A stretch of DNA of 64,000 bases from Vespula vulgaris (Eukaryota; Arthropoda; Insecta; Hymenoptera; Vespidae). A program made the translations under genes and the position numbers. Below are positions 47,568 to 60,700 of this stretch, in pieces. The DNA is taken from contig NC_066592.1 in NCBI RefSeq assembly GCF_905475345.1, positions 3,746,001-3,810,000 on the forward strand. The letters run 5' to 3'. Position 1 is the stretch's first letter. Each line of letters opens with the position of its first letter. Below the pieces are notes generated by a model, which had not been told where the DNA came from, ran no database searches, and saw only the letters and a list, made by a program, of their open reading frames with translations.

Positions 47568-50500
47568 TTAATAAAAATCTTCTTCTGTTGTTTTAGCATC
47601 TGTCGTTTTATTTTTTATCTGTTCTTGGTTGTTGTACATCTCTGCCACTTGCTGTGCAGTTGTAGCATCTTCACAATTCTTATCATCACGTACACGTATA
47701 AATCGTGGGAATCGTACTGATATGCCTTTTTCCGAATCGACCTGAAATAAAAAGTAAAAATAATATAAATTTTTTGTTAAAAAAAAAAAAAAAAAAAACT
47801 ACTTCGTATAAAATATAAAAGAAAATTGTACAATTCCGATAGCAGCTCTATGGACAGGTGACAAAGAAAGATCTGCACATTTTATTTCCCAAACTTGAAT
47901 AGGTTCGAACCAATGATCCGGTTCGTGACTTGAATCGAAACGATAATACGACTTCGATTGTGATATCAAATGTTCTTTGAAAAATTGCGTATGCTTTTGA
48001 AGATCTTCTTCGCTAAATCCAGTTCCAATCTGTAAAATAAATTCATGTTTTTTGTACTTCACTAAATAATTTATGATATTAATTTTAATATTACAAACAT
48101 ACTTTACACAAACTCTGATACTCCTCATTTTCTTTATCATAGCAAGCCAAAAGAAAACCTCCATAAGTACCAGTTCTCTTTCCTTTCCCAATATATCCAC
48201 CAATTACTACTAAATCTAATGTATCACCCATTCCATCTAAATAATCTTTCTTCAATTTCAACCAATTTCGAGACCGTTTAGCAATTTCATACGTTGCTTC
48301 TTTTTCTAATGTTTTAACCATTAACCCTTCACAATTTCCTGAAAAAAAAAAAAAAAAAAAAATGTAATTCAAATTCAATTTCTAAATATATGTATTAATA
48401 AGTTATGGGCATAAATTGTTCTAGAAATAATTTCAACCTTTTACAGATTCTTCCAAAAAGTCTTGAACTTCTTCTATCTTTGAAGTATCTAAGTTTGTAG
48501 CAAATTTCCATTCTCCCTCTACTTCCATGAAATATTCTTTTAAAAGCTGACGACGTTCTAAAAATGGTTTTTGAACGAGAGATTCATTGTTTAAATATAA
48601 TAAGTCGAACATAAATACACAGACTTGTACTTTGATATCTGCTTCGTTAGCATCCTATAAAAATTAAAGTAGTAAATGTATTATTTTATTATATAGTGTA
48701 AGTTATATATGATTAAAAATATTACTTTGCGTTTACGGGTACTCAATACTTGGAATGGAAGAATTTGTTTATTTTCCTTATCCCAGGCTACTGATTCACA
48801 GTCGAGAATACAATTAGTAACATTATCTTTTCGTGTATTTTTGAAACGCGCAATTATATCAGGATACTTGGAAGTATTATTTTCTTGATTTCTACTGTAA
48901 ATACTAATTTCACCATTGTCCTTCAGATGAATCTAGATATTTATTAAAATTATTTCAATTTATATATATATATATTTAATAGATATATTATATACTGAAA
49001 ATAATAACCAACCTGTGCTCTTTCACCGTCGTATTTCCACTCGCATGTAAACTTTAAGCCTTCAAATCGCGTTAAAACTTCTTGGACTCCCTTTGTAGGA
49101 TGTGCCAGCATAGGTTTAATAGGTACTCCTGGAGTAATTTTACATCTTTCTGGTAGAGACTGAACCCCTTCTTTTAGTAATACTGGTATGATTAGATCAT
49201 AATTAGGACATTCACTGAAATAAAAACATAATACTTAAATAGGAAACAAATAGAAATATTACTTATAAAAAGTATTAGAAATATGAAATAATAAACATTA
49301 AGCGCAAATAATGAATCTAATAAAGTATTCTTACCAGTAGGTAGTTTTGATTACAAGAGCAATTTCATCATATTTTTGTTTGAAATTTTCACGTGACATA
49401 TTTTTACTGACATTTAAAGTTTTAAATGGATAATTCTGCTCAGGTGGTGTCTTAGTACATGCTAATGCCAATGCCTGAAATAATATTTATTTTTGTAAAA
49501 TGATCACTGCAGTTAATTCATTTTTATCATGAATTTTTTTTACCTGCAAAAGAGATTGCTCTGCCAAACCGACTCGTAACTTGCCAGCTAAAGATCTAAT
49601 AAAGTATCTAGCTTCAGTGAAACGACATGCAACAAAAAGGGTCTGAATTTTATCTAATTTCTTGGAAAGAGACTAAAAAAAAAAAAAAAATGATTACTAA
49701 AAACACTCGACATACAAATTATATGCAAATTATAGTTTCACTTACTGAATGACCTATCATTTGTGCGATTTCTTTCAAGGTTGTATATACACGCGACACT
49801 GTAAGTGGTGCTGGTTGGAACATAGTTCTCTGGTTTGAACGACTTCCTTCAGCCACAATGCCAATATCACCAACATTTTGTACATCTACTTTTAATTGAG
49901 CCAGTGTTCGACCAGTACACTGTGCTATTGCCTTCAAAAGATTCGTTTCTGCCACTCCTAGAATAATACCTGAAATAATAGCAACAATTACAATTCCACT
50001 TTTCTCTTATTTTTGCAATTTTTATTAATATTTTGTTATCTCAAATTTTATACCTTCGTATGCAGGTGCTAATTGATTCAAACATAAATATATACTTGGT
50101 AATAAATCGTTTGGACTTAAAACTATAACGGAACGAAAGTAATTTGATAATATGTCAATTATTTTTAATCTGGCACTTGTCTCTTCTATCAATTCCAAAG
50201 TTCTAGTTAATGCAATATATGGTACCCTAAAAAATAGGAAAAAACAATTTTAATTACAATATTTTTATATCCATAATCTTATTTTATAAATACTTAGAAT
50301 TAAGAAATCAAATAATTGGCTTACATTTCACCTTTTTTCCAACAAGCATCATTTATTGGATGATACTTAGGTGCACTTGGATCGTAAAGGTCAACAGTAG
50401 ATGTTTTGTTGTCCTCCTTATTAGATTTGGGAGATTTATTTTCTTTAGGTGCTAAAATTGCAGTTAATTGTAGTTAGTATTACTTAATTAAAAATATTGT

Positions 50501-51688
50501 TAATTTATGAGTTTTAGCTTATGAAATTGTATATATATTTACCAAAGAAATTATTCTTCTTATTAGTTTTTTTGGTAATTTTAGATCGTTTCAAAACTTC
50601 TCTTTCACTTTCTGAATCACTTGATTCAGTATTTGATTCAGTATCAGATTTTTTTCCAGAAATATTTTTTTTTTCTTCGTGATCTCCTTCGTCTGAACTA
50701 TCTATTGACTAATATTTATTCATTATAAGTAATAGCAACAGGTTAAAATTTATGTAAAGTAATGATAATTTATATATCATATACTTACAGATTCATAACT
50801 TTCATTATTCTTAGAATTATCTAATTGAAACACTCCTAAAACTTTATTTTCTTCTTTCTCATTTTTCTTTATAGATTTTGTGGATTCTTGCACAATACTT
50901 GATTCCAACTCTGCACTTGAATCTAATTGCTGTTCTTTTACTTTTATCGATTTTTTAGTAGCTTTTTTAGGTGTATTAGATTTTTTATTTTTTTTTCTTT
51001 CTTGCACTATTATAAATAATATAATAAAAAAATAATATAAAATGAAACAAGATTACACTAAACATTAACTATTTTTTACATATATATTTAATATTAAAAT
51101 AACAAAAAAATTACTTGAATTATTTGCATCTTCTTGATCCTCATTTTTAGTAATTGATTCAGGAGATCTATAAAAGTTAAACGAATCTGTTTCTGATATG
51201 ATAATTAAACATGAATCATAAATATATAAATGCATGTAATATAAACATAACTATTATCATATATAACGGTAAATAAAAAATTACCTAGTTGAATTTTTGT
51301 TATTTGGACTGTCTTGTCGTTTTCGTTTTCCTTTTTCTTTTCCTTTTCCAGAACTTAACTCTTTTGCATGTTTGACACTAGTATTACTATACAAACAATT
51401 AAAACTACTGTTCAAAATGATTCTATGCACTTGACGTTCAAGAGCAAAACGTGGAATTAATAAGGTAGACAAAGGAAATGTTCGTACATAAAATGTTATT
51501 AATTTTAACATGTTAATACGTTTGCTTTACCTTAAATTATCCTCACTGTTGTCTGTATTTTTTTTTGTAAAAAATGATCTGCAATAAAAAGTATGAAAAA
51601 AAAATTAACAAAACTGTTATTACAAATATCAAATATTATTGTTAATTAACGGTATTTATTTAAATTACGTTATGCTTCGTTGTATCAT
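47568..51688 (-). CDS. LIG1: DNA ligase 1 (ATP-dependent, replicative; 877 aa, 17 exons)
   Basis: Seals nicks between Okazaki fragments and in excision repair using ATP. Exons: 51669-51688, 51531-51578, 51285-51386, 51115-51167, 50789-51006, 50543-50708, 50325-50451, 50054-50226, 49746-49969, 49544-49672, 49335-49474, 49013-49214, 48726-48932, 48438-48654, 48103-48338, 47832-48029, 47568-47741 (2,634 bp, all phases agree). The N-terminus MIQRSITSFF is a PCNA-interacting (PIP) box, followed by a Lys/Ser-rich disordered region to about residue 240. The DNA-binding domain comes next, then the adenylation core with EWKYDGERAQ (nucleophile Lys527), DCESVAWD, EGLMVKT and WLKLKKDY. The OB-fold follows and ends VDSEKGISVRFPRFIRVRDD. 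A homologue of human LIG1 rather than LIG3/LIG4: there is no zinc finger or BRCT domain. The first two tiny exons are easily missed. Confidence 0.97.
51387..51511 (-). other. LIG1: Alternative in-frame N-terminus of DNA ligase 1 (mitochondrial-leader-like)
   Basis: An ATG at 51511, 20 bp past the donor of coding exon 2, opens 41 codons that run without a stop into coding exon 3 in the ligase frame. The segment starts MLKLITFYVRTFPLSTLLIP and has five Lys/Arg and one Glu, with hydrophobic residues between, like a mitochondrial presequence. It would be used if transcription started, or splicing failed, within this intron. Alternative initiation giving mitochondrial ligase forms is known for other DNA ligases (for example human LIG3). 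Here it is inference. Confidence 0.45.
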
Positions 51689-52218
51689 TTCCGCGCCTTA
51701 TTTAACCAAAACAAAATAAAACATGGCGACGTGGAATCTCATTTCTCAAAACATCAACGCATATGAAATATTTAATAAATACAAATTGCATATGTTTATT
51801 CATAAACAATAATAAATATTTTTTATCTAAATGTGAATGTTATTATTTATTTTTTCTCGATATATTTCTTTATAATCAGTAAAATATCAGATTAGAAAAT
51901 GATTGGACAGTTACATGGAGTACACTTTTCTTATTGGATGATGCAAAACATAGTGAAACGTTAAGGCTGTTCTTACCAATGGTATTATAATAATTTAAAA
52001 TGAGTGCATGCATACTTGACTGATTTTTCAACTGAATCATATATAATTCATAATAAATATAAATCATTATAAAAACAAGAATAATGACAGCCCTAAGTAT
52101 TAATAATCTTTTTTACACAACAAATTTTATTATATTTATTACTTAAAACATTTATAAAAATAAAAGACCAACACAGAGGTAAATAAATAAATGAGAATTA
52201 TATCGTAAATAAGAATTA
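51689..52218. promoter_or_regulatory. DNA ligase 1 promoter / SDA1 3' flank
   Basis: About 530 bp of AT-rich DNA between the ligase start and the SDA1 stop, both on the minus strand. It holds a minus-strand AATAAA near 52,132 suited to SDA1 polyadenylation. No TATA box could be singled out. Confidence 0.5.
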
Positions 52219-55200
52219 TTATTTCATTCTTTTTTGTTTTAATAAATAATTTCTGAGGGCAATTTGTTTATCTTTGAAAGAACGTTTCACTTTTCCTGTA
52301 AGCTTGTGTTTAATCATTTGATAATTTTTGGTTTTTTTCTTTTCACGATTCGTTTTACTACATAATGGATTTTGGCGGCCATCTTTATAACCAAATTTTT
52401 CTCTACCTTCTTGAGATTTCTGAAAGAAAAAAAATATGTCATATTTTTAGAAATATGAATGATATACTATGCATACCTTTACAGTTTCTAATCGTGCTTC
52501 CTTATCATGTCTACGTTTTTTATGAATATTTTCGATATCACCAAGCTTAACTAATTCTCCTCGATTTTCATCGGATGAATGTGGTCTTTTTACACCAAAC
52601 TTAGCAGGCATTATTTGTCGTTTAACTAATGCCATGTCAATTCTTTTGAAATCTTCGTCCGAGAGTAAACGTTCAACTGAAACTAAAGATGCCTGTATTT
52701 TTTTTTCAGCAGTTAACTCCTCTTTCTTTTGTACTTTTGCTTTCGCTTTCCTCTCTTCTTTTTGCTTTCTTCTCCTTAACTTTTTATCCCTTTTCTTTTC
52801 TCTGGTTTTTAAACGCGATTTGTTTGTTTTTACACCTTCTTCAGATAATTCATGCTCTTTTTTATTTTCAATGTCAACTTCTTCTTTACAATCTTTTTGT
52901 TTCTGTTCTTCTACATTTTCTTCATCTTCGATATTGTTTTCATCATCCGTACTATGATTATCAGAAGATACATCTGTTTCATCATCTGTAACCCAATCTT
53001 CTTCATTAATTTCCTCATTACTATCTTGTACATCAATCCATTGATCTTCATTCTGCAGAGAAAAAAACTTTCTCAAGATATTGTAAATTTGAATAATTAT
53101 CATGATTGAAAACACAATCAGATAAATTATAAGTATGATTATACATTAATTTACATACCTCACTATTTTCAGAATCTATTTCTAAAGTATCATTACAGTT
53201 ACTATTAAGTAACACTTCTGCTCCTGGAACAAAATCATTAGCAGCTATTTCCCCATATTTTAATGTATCTAAATTTATTGTAGCTTCAGTAGGACGGCCC
53301 CTATATTTTTTGTGTAGTAAACTTGGCATTGTTTGCCTATAGACGGTAATTAAAGATGCTGCTGCCATCATTACACTACGTTCTCGATAATGTTTGTATT
53401 GAGCCAAATCTTTTAAAAGATCTGCATTCATAACCAATGGACATCGTGAACATATTTCACGAACAGCATTCAACCTAAAAATGAATTTTATATTATAACT
53501 CATGTCTATAAAAAAATTGTATATAAAAATATTAATAAATGATATACCCAATGGCCATAACATCTCCAGAATTTCTTTCGGTTACAAAATTATTCACTAA
53601 AGTTTTAAGAACAGGTTCCAATACATCTGGAGGCACTAATTCATGACTAGCTTGTGCTACAAATTGTAGCAGTTTTGTTACTTCTGTAATTTATAATAAT
53701 AATGAAAAGTATATATTGCTACATGAATAGTAATTTCTTTTTTGCTTTTTTAATTGAAATAATTACCTCTTTGATGAGGTTGCAAAAACCGTTGTAGATA
53801 AGGGTAAAAATTAAATAGAAACAAATTATGCAAACCAATAAGTCTAGAGATAACATCTAAAGTCATTAATTTAATTTCAAATCTATCGTTATTTTTTTCT
53901 AATTGTTTAAATAATTTTTCTGCAAATCCTTGTGGGTCATGAATTAAATGTAATGCAGAAAAATTAAATTGTGGTGCTTTTACTTTCTTTTTTTTAGATT
54001 TCTAAAATATTCATGATGAAATTAGAAATATATATTATGTAAGATATATAACATAAGTGAAAAATTCATTTAAAAAATGTATTACATGTCTTTACTCACA
54101 ACTAATAACTGTTTGGCCTTCTTCAACATTCTTTCACGCTTTTTTGTTTTCTTATTTACTTTATTAGCCATCATAACTTCTTTAATATTGGGTTCATCAT
54201 CACTGTCACTGCTGTCACTATCTTCCTTTTCTTCATCATTACCCAAGAAAAATTGTAAACTAGTGACGACTACTTTTGTAATTTTTGAAAAGCAACCAGT
54301 AGATATAATATTTACTGTTTTTGCATCATTCCATACATTTTTCTTGTACAATTCTATCATAACATCAGCAGACATTTTTGCAGCTCTAGCATTAGTATCT
54401 TTTAACATTGTAAATATAAAATTTTGTAAAGCTGTGTTAACTTTGGCATTTTTATGTTTTGCATTAATATTTTTAATATCAGTAATAATATGTGTTTGGA
54501 GAAATTGTCTTAAAGCTTTATCTTGACATCTTAAGAGCTCAAAAAATAAGCTGAGAAGTGTTATTGGCTCTAATAAATATTTGTTGCGCATCTGGATCAA
54601 TGCCTTACAAAATGTCTGGAGAAAATTTGTATAAAATATAATCATTAAAAAATGTCTTAAATGAACATATGATCAAAATAATAAATTAATACTTACCATT
54701 CGCATATCATTGTCTAAAATAGTATTATGTTTTTGTAGTATATCTATGATCTCCTGAGGAAAAGTTTTTAACTCATCTGGGTAACAATGGGCAACCTAAA
54801 TTAAAAGGACAAAATTGAAAAACCATATAGATTGTTAAAACTAATGTACAACATACATAAATGTAGACATAAAAACATTTAATATTTCATTAATATTTGT
54901 ATTGAAAACTTATCGTAACAAATTATTAGGAATATATGTATATGTATTTTAATAATATTTTTTATTATATATCAAATATAAAAAATTAATACAAAATTAT
55001 GAATAACTATATTAGTACATTAAATATGGGTACTCTATAGCAAATACATTGTGATATAAATTATATAAATTAAATAATAAAAACCAAATTTTGTGCATAT
55101 GCATTAAGAAACAATAGAAATATAGTAAACAATGCAGTAATTGCTTACAAAATTATAAGTCATATAATTGTATCATATAAGGTCAAAGAGCAGTCTTCAA

Positions 55201-57018
55201 ATATTTATAACAAATTAAATTTATGATGCCAATATGATAAGTATTACTCAGGATCAAACAAATAATCTCTTATATTCATTCCTACTGTTTTTGCTATAAT
55301 CGATACAAAATTATAATTTACACAACATTTTAATTTTGGTTCATCTAAATTATTATTATCAATAGATGCTAATAATCCAAGTTGATACATTGTAGGAATT
55401 TGAGCAAGTAAAATAGCATTCACATCAACTTTTTCATCGAGAATAGTACAAAATATAGCAAGCAATCTAGATATAGGAAAACTATGTGGACCAGATTGTA
55501 TATTTTTTGTTTTTTTTCTAGATATTTTCTTTTTTTTTTTACTGCTTAATTTCATAAAGATAGCTTTATCTTCTTTAGGAGGATTGTATGATGCTAAATA
55601 AGCAGCTATCAAAATATATTTAGCATAAAATGGTAGTTCAAAACTTAATGCCAATTTTGCAGTAGATTCAATTTCTTTGGACACATGACTATGCTGCACA
55701 AAATCTTCTGTTGAAACTCTAAGATATATAACTTCTAAATTGGATATTAATGTAGTTGAAATGTTTCGCCATAATCCTGAAACATCATCTTCTCTTACTA
55801 ATCCAGATTTTATTGGTTCTATATATTTATTAAAATTTATTTTAGCCATATAACGAAGTTCTTTAAGATCTCTACAAAATCTATAAAATACAGACAGAAA
55901 AAGATTTAAGTAATTTTTATAAATAGTATTACTATAATCTTGTGGTTTGTATGACAACAAAATGTCTAATATTTCTTCTCTGGTATACTGGGCACAATGA
56001 ATTTTGATTGGTTCAAATAAGCCAATTTGTGTATAACACTTTTCCCATACCACATTGCTTACAAAGATTGTACAAACATTAATATTTGATAATTCTTTCA
56101 ATCTTAAAAACACTGGTAAGAGGTGATTATCTGTATCTCTCATGTACATGCACTTATCAAGAACGATGACAATTGGACGTTTATCGTACTTTGAAATTAA
56201 TTGAAGTTTTGTTATAAAAGTAACAATATTATCACACTTAAGGCTTCCAATATTAGCAGTAAGACTTGGGCTAGATATTGGATCTGGGATTAAATCATTT
56301 AAGATATATTCAAATATATGTTTGTTGTTTATATGTTCAATGCAATTAACAATACTAAAATTATATTGTAAATATTTTAATAAATGCAAAGTAACTAATG
56401 ATTTTCCTGTAGCAACATGACCATATATAAAAATACTATTTGGCATTGGTTCATCTTGTATACCTATCAAAGAATATAATTGTCTTATAATTATTTCGCG
56501 ACATTTTATTTTTGTATTGAGATTTTGTAAACAAGACTCCATTATTGAAATCATCAAATAGGTTTTTAAACGTAAAAAATATTTGGAAAATCTTATTTAT
56601 TATATCTGAAAGAAAAATTATGAAAATATGTATGATATTATGAATATATTATAAAATATTATGAATCATGTATATGACAAAAAAAAGAAGGTCAATATTT
56701 TGCTTAATTTAAAATGCAATTACTCACCTGAGTCATAAATATTACTAATTCATCGAGACTTTTATTAAACTTATTTGGAGCCAAATTGAATATATCCAAA
56801 GTAGCCTTATAATGAAGATATTGCTGGAGAAACTAAAAAAATAAGCAAAAATTAGTTATCTGATACATTTCAAGTGAATAAAAAGAAAATAAACTACTAC
56901 TGTTGAAATCAATATTTTAAAGAAAACTTACTTCTTCCTTGTACGACTCAGGATCACGCTTAATGAGATTTTGCAACTGTGGAATATTGTCTGGAAGCTG
57001 ATTATTATGGCGAACCAT
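52219..57018 (-). CDS. SDAD1: SDA1 homologue (SDAD1), ribosome biogenesis / 60S export factor, 756 aa
   Basis: Nucleolar protein needed for 60S subunit maturation and export. Nine coding exons agree in phase: 56932-57018, 56728-56832, 54697-54795, 54100-54615, 53767-54001, 53548-53683, 53159-53474, 52477-53052, 52219-52419 (2,271 bp). Recognised from LPDNIPQLQNLIKRDPESY and EEFLQQYLHYKATLDIFNLA, then HCYPDEL, TDIKNINAKHKNAKVNTALQ and KMSADVMIELYKKNVWNDAK (NUC130/3NT region). Further matches are FLFNFYPYLQRFLQPHQREV (spanning two exons), EICSRCPL, RGRPTEATI and DQWIDVQDS. An acidic then Lys/Arg-rich tail ends QIALRNYLLKQKRMK. It is somewhat longer than the human protein because of a longer acidic region. 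The second intron (54796-56727) contains the whole ORC5 gene. One base of register near 54,061 was settled by frame, so the 54100 edge may be off by one. Confidence 0.95.
55244..56557 (-). CDS. Orc5: Origin recognition complex subunit 5 (437 aa, intronless, nested)
   Basis: AAA+ subunit of ORC, which marks replication origins and loads MCM with CDC6/CDT1. A single uninterrupted frame shows Walker A GHVATGKS (residues 46-53), Walker B IVIVLDK (near 129-135), LLPVFLRLKELSN, FYRFCRDLKELRYMA and KYILIAAYLASYNPPKEDKA. It also has a Lys-rich loop and a C-terminal winged-helix region ending NIRDYLFDPE. The length matches human ORC5 (435). The ATG at 56557 is followed by a second Met (MMISIMESC), and the Met at residue 6 is an equally likely start by comparison with family length. 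It lies wholly inside intron 2 of SDA1 on the same strand, with 170 bp to the upstream SDA1 exon, so its promoter must sit in that gap. Confidence 0.97.
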   Translation of the reverse strand: MMISIMESCLQNLNTKIKCREIIIRQLYSLIGIQDEPMPNSIFIYGHVATGKSLVTLHLLKYLQYNFSIVNCIEHINNKHIFEYILNDLIPDPISSPSLTANIGSLKCDNIVTFITKLQLISKYDKRPIVIVLDKCMYMRDTDNHLLPVFLRLKELSNINVCTIFVSNVVWEKCYTQIGLFEPIKIHCAQYTREEILDILLSYKPQDYSNTIYKNYLNLFLSVFYRFCRDLKELRYMAKINFNKYIEPIKSGLVREDDVSGLWRNISTTLISNLEVIYLRVSTEDFVQHSHVSKEIESTAKLALSFELPFYAKYILIAAYLASYNPPKEDKAIFMKLSSKKKKKISRKKTKNIQSGPHSFPISRLLAIFCTILDEKVDVNAILLAQIPTMYQLGLLASIDNNNLDEPKLKCCVNYNFVSIIAKTVGMNIRDYLFDPE

Positions 57019-57707
57019 TTTTCCTCTTCATTTATAACAAAATTGACAGATGAAGTAGAAAGTTTTCAACACAAAGTTACACTTATTTATCGTTCATATA
57101 AAACAATAAATAAAATACGTAATATTCATAAAGTATGAATAACTCGATATATTATTTTGTTATCTTTTGAAACTGTATATGAATAAACTTACAATATTAA
57201 AATCTATTATTTTTATATATAAAAAGTTTAAAATCAAAACTTTAACCGAAAAATTATGCACGTGGACGTAATCATGTAATAAAGTTCCCATTCTCACGTA
57301 CCAATTTTTTTTCATTCGTAAAATGTATCTAGTAGTACGTAATACCAATAGAACATTTAAATAGTTGGTACGACTGGATTTATTTCTAAAATATTGTAAA
57401 TACGTTCAAAGAGCGAAATTGTTTATGAAATTACATTAAATCTTTATATTACGTATAATTTTTGTTTGTTTGTCTTTTTTATAAATAATTATTGAAATGG
57501 TAAAGAAATATTCAGATTTAAACATCGAGGCATGCGCAGTGAGATAGCTGCCATAATGCTTTTCTATAGTACGGGGTTCACACACATCGTCGAAAGGAGC
57601 GTAATCGATCGGACTACGTGAACGACTCCATTTGGTGCAGCATCACTTGCTCGTTTGTGTCGTATTTTCTCTTGAAAATTGTGTGGTTCTGTGTTTCGTG
57701 AGCGAAA
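57019..57707. promoter_or_regulatory. Divergent promoter region SDA1 / hnRNP A-like
   Basis: 690 bp separate the start codons of the two divergent genes. GGCATGCGCAGT at 57529-57540 resembles an NRF-1-type half palindrome, close to the hnRNP start side. The stretch 57,530-57,707 is GC-richer and is the likely hnRNP 5' UTR/first exon. No TATA box is evident. A housekeeping, shared CpG-type promoter is the simplest reading. Confidence 0.55.
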
Positions 57708-60700
57708 ATGGTGAAAATGGAACATGATGTAAGTACAAAATTATACAAACATTTTATTTTTTATTCTTGATTATTAACTTGATTTTATATATTTTCTTCG
57801 CGACATGAAATTATACGAAGTATTCGTCTCTTGTTCCTTTCTTTTATGTATTTTAATGTTATATTAGAATGCATCATTTCTTTCTTCGATTTCGTTAGAA
57901 ATTTCTTTGCAAGGACATTTATTTTTGTCGAATAATTCAATAATCAACTTATTTTCAGATATTTCATATTTTTCTTACTATTCTGCAAATATATATACAA
58001 AATTTACATAACATCGATGTATATCCTTCAATGTATTTATAATCCATTGACATGAATTTTTCATAAAAATTAATTACCGACTAGAATTCTCCTTAATTAT
58101 TACTGGAAATATAATTTCGTTAAATTACTATAATGTGAAGGCTATAACAGTATTTCTTCGCTCGAAGTGATAAATTATATTTGCTTTTACATAACTATAC
58201 ACTTTTATACGATTCTTATTAACGTTACTGTTATGTAATGTAAACATTAAATATTACTTATTAAAATGAAATATTTTCCCTATAAACTGATAAGTAAATT
58301 ATGAGTTTCTCCATTATGAGTTTTATCCGAGTTTAGCGTACCCACGCTACGCCATTTTGAAAGCGTCTTTGAAACTATGATTTTTCATTTATACATTTTT
58401 TTTCTAGGATATAAACATTTGTTTTCTAGGATAAACATAAAAATATTCGTATTATTGCGATTGTAGTAAAAAAAAAAAAGTTCTTTATAAGTACTTTTTC
58501 ATCCATTCGTAATCCTAACCAAAAATATTTTCTTTTCATATTAATTTTTCGAAGATAAATTCAAAATGTATGTTTCATATATAGTATGCTTAAACGTGAT
58601 TAACATTATTTTAGGATGGTAAGAATGAACCTGAACATGTTCGGAAATTGTTCATTGGGGGCCTAGATTATAGAACTACAGATGATTCATTAAAAAAGCA
58701 TTTTGAGCAATGGGGTGAAATCGTAGATGTAGTTGTTATGAAAGATCCTAAAACCAAACGCTCCAGGGGGTTTGGTTTTATTACTTATTCACGTGCTCAT
58801 ATGGTAGATGACGCTCAAAATGCAAGGTACGTATTATAATATAAGTTCAATAGTTCCAATCTTTATAGCTTTGTGTAATTACTTAGTTATAATATTTTAT
58901 AGACCACATAGAGTTGATGGTCGAGTAGTAGAACCTAAAAGAGCTGTGCCGAGACAAGAAATTGGTACACCTAAAGCTGTAACAGTAAAAAAATTATTTG
59001 TCGGTGCTTTAAAGGATGATCATGAGGAAGAAGATCTCAGACAATATTTCCAAAGTTATGGAAGTATAAATTCAATTAGCATTGTTACAGACAAAGAAAC
59101 AGGGAAAAAACGTGGATTTGGTTTTGTCGAGTTTGATGATTATGATCCTGTTGATAAAATTTGCCTTCAGCGTAACCATCAGATACGTGGAAAACAAGTT
59201 GATGTCAAAAAGGTAAACATCAGCTGTTTAATATATTAAGTAAATTAAATATATGAACTTTTTATTGTATATGATTTTAATTTTCTCTTTCTCTATTTCT
59301 ATTTTATTATATGAATTTTCTAACAGGCCTTGAGTAGAGCAGAAATGGCATCTGCTAGTGGAGGAGATGGTGGTGGCGGTGGTGGAAGCAGAGGAGGACA
59401 AGGTGTTGGAAGAGGACCACGTGGTGGAAATCAGGGTGGAGGCAATTGGGGAGGCCGTGGAAGTGGTGGAGGTGGTGGAGATTGGAATAATGGTGGTAAT
59501 CAAGGTGGTTATGGTGGAGGTAATCAAGGAGGTTGGGGAGGTAACGGCCCATGGGAAAACCAGAATCAAGGTAAAGGTTCGCAGAAAAAAAAATTATTTT
59601 ACTACACTATTATAAAACTTTATTTCATATTTTGTATTAGATGTTAAAACTTGTCTGTAAGTTGAACTCAAGTTATATAATTACAAATAAAAAGTTTTGA
59701 ACTATAAAATAAAGCTATAATTAAATGATATTATTTCTAATTTAGAATTTACTTTTTAAGGTGGAGGATGGGGTGGCCAAGGCGGTCAAGGTGGTTACAA
59801 CAGTGGTGGAAACTGGAGTAATGATAATTTTGGAGGAGGATATCAACAAGGCTATGGTGGTGGACCAGTACGAAATAATTTCAACTCTGGAGGCAGACCA
59901 GCACCCTACGGTATTAATATGGGTCCTAGTGGCCGACAGTCTGGAGACTCGAGATGGCTACCGCCCTTTGGTGGACAAGGTTGCTTCCCTCCTTCTCAAA
60001 CGCCAACGCGTCTGCCACGCATCTTGAGTAACTGAGTGCTTTTGATATCTCACACTTAGTATAATCGTCTCATAATGTAAAATTTATATACACATGTCTG
60101 TTACACAGATCATATATCTGATATGATAATAAGACTTAAGTTACACAAGTTGCGTCGGCATAAACATCGAAATTTATGATTGATTTTAATTACAAATAAT
60201 TTTATATCCTACTATTAAGAATCCACTTCCCTTGTACTGGATTGTGTGGATATAATTTTATAAACATTGGATAGCATGGTGGGATTTATGCTAACTATAT
60301 TGCCAAATAAGTACTAACATTTATTACACATTTCTGTTTATATATTTATAGTTTGTCAAAATTTAATAATTTGAGCATATTGATATATTTAAGAGAAAAG
60401 ACATTAGGCGCGATGTTGCAGTGAGAAGGAGCGCCTTTGTCCACTCTCTCTCTGCTATCCTAGGATATTTATTTAATCAATATTCCCAAAGTACGAGTAT
60501 TGACTTTGTAAGGAAAAGATAGATAAAGAAAAAAAAGAAAATATCAGTAACTTTTTCCAGAAACATTCACCTTGACTAAAATTAACAATCCATAATGGTT
60601 ATATAATTACAAAAAAAACTTGAGACTTTTGGGATCACGTTTGTTAGTTCTATTTTATATACTGTATAATTTTACTAATATTTTTATTTTATTATGTTTA

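Noticed and set aside
59228..59569. Minus-strand Ser/Thr/Ile-rich and His-rich frames over the hnRNP Gly-rich exon
   Set aside because: Shadows of the Gly-codon repeats; the plus strand has RRM-linked exons in phase.
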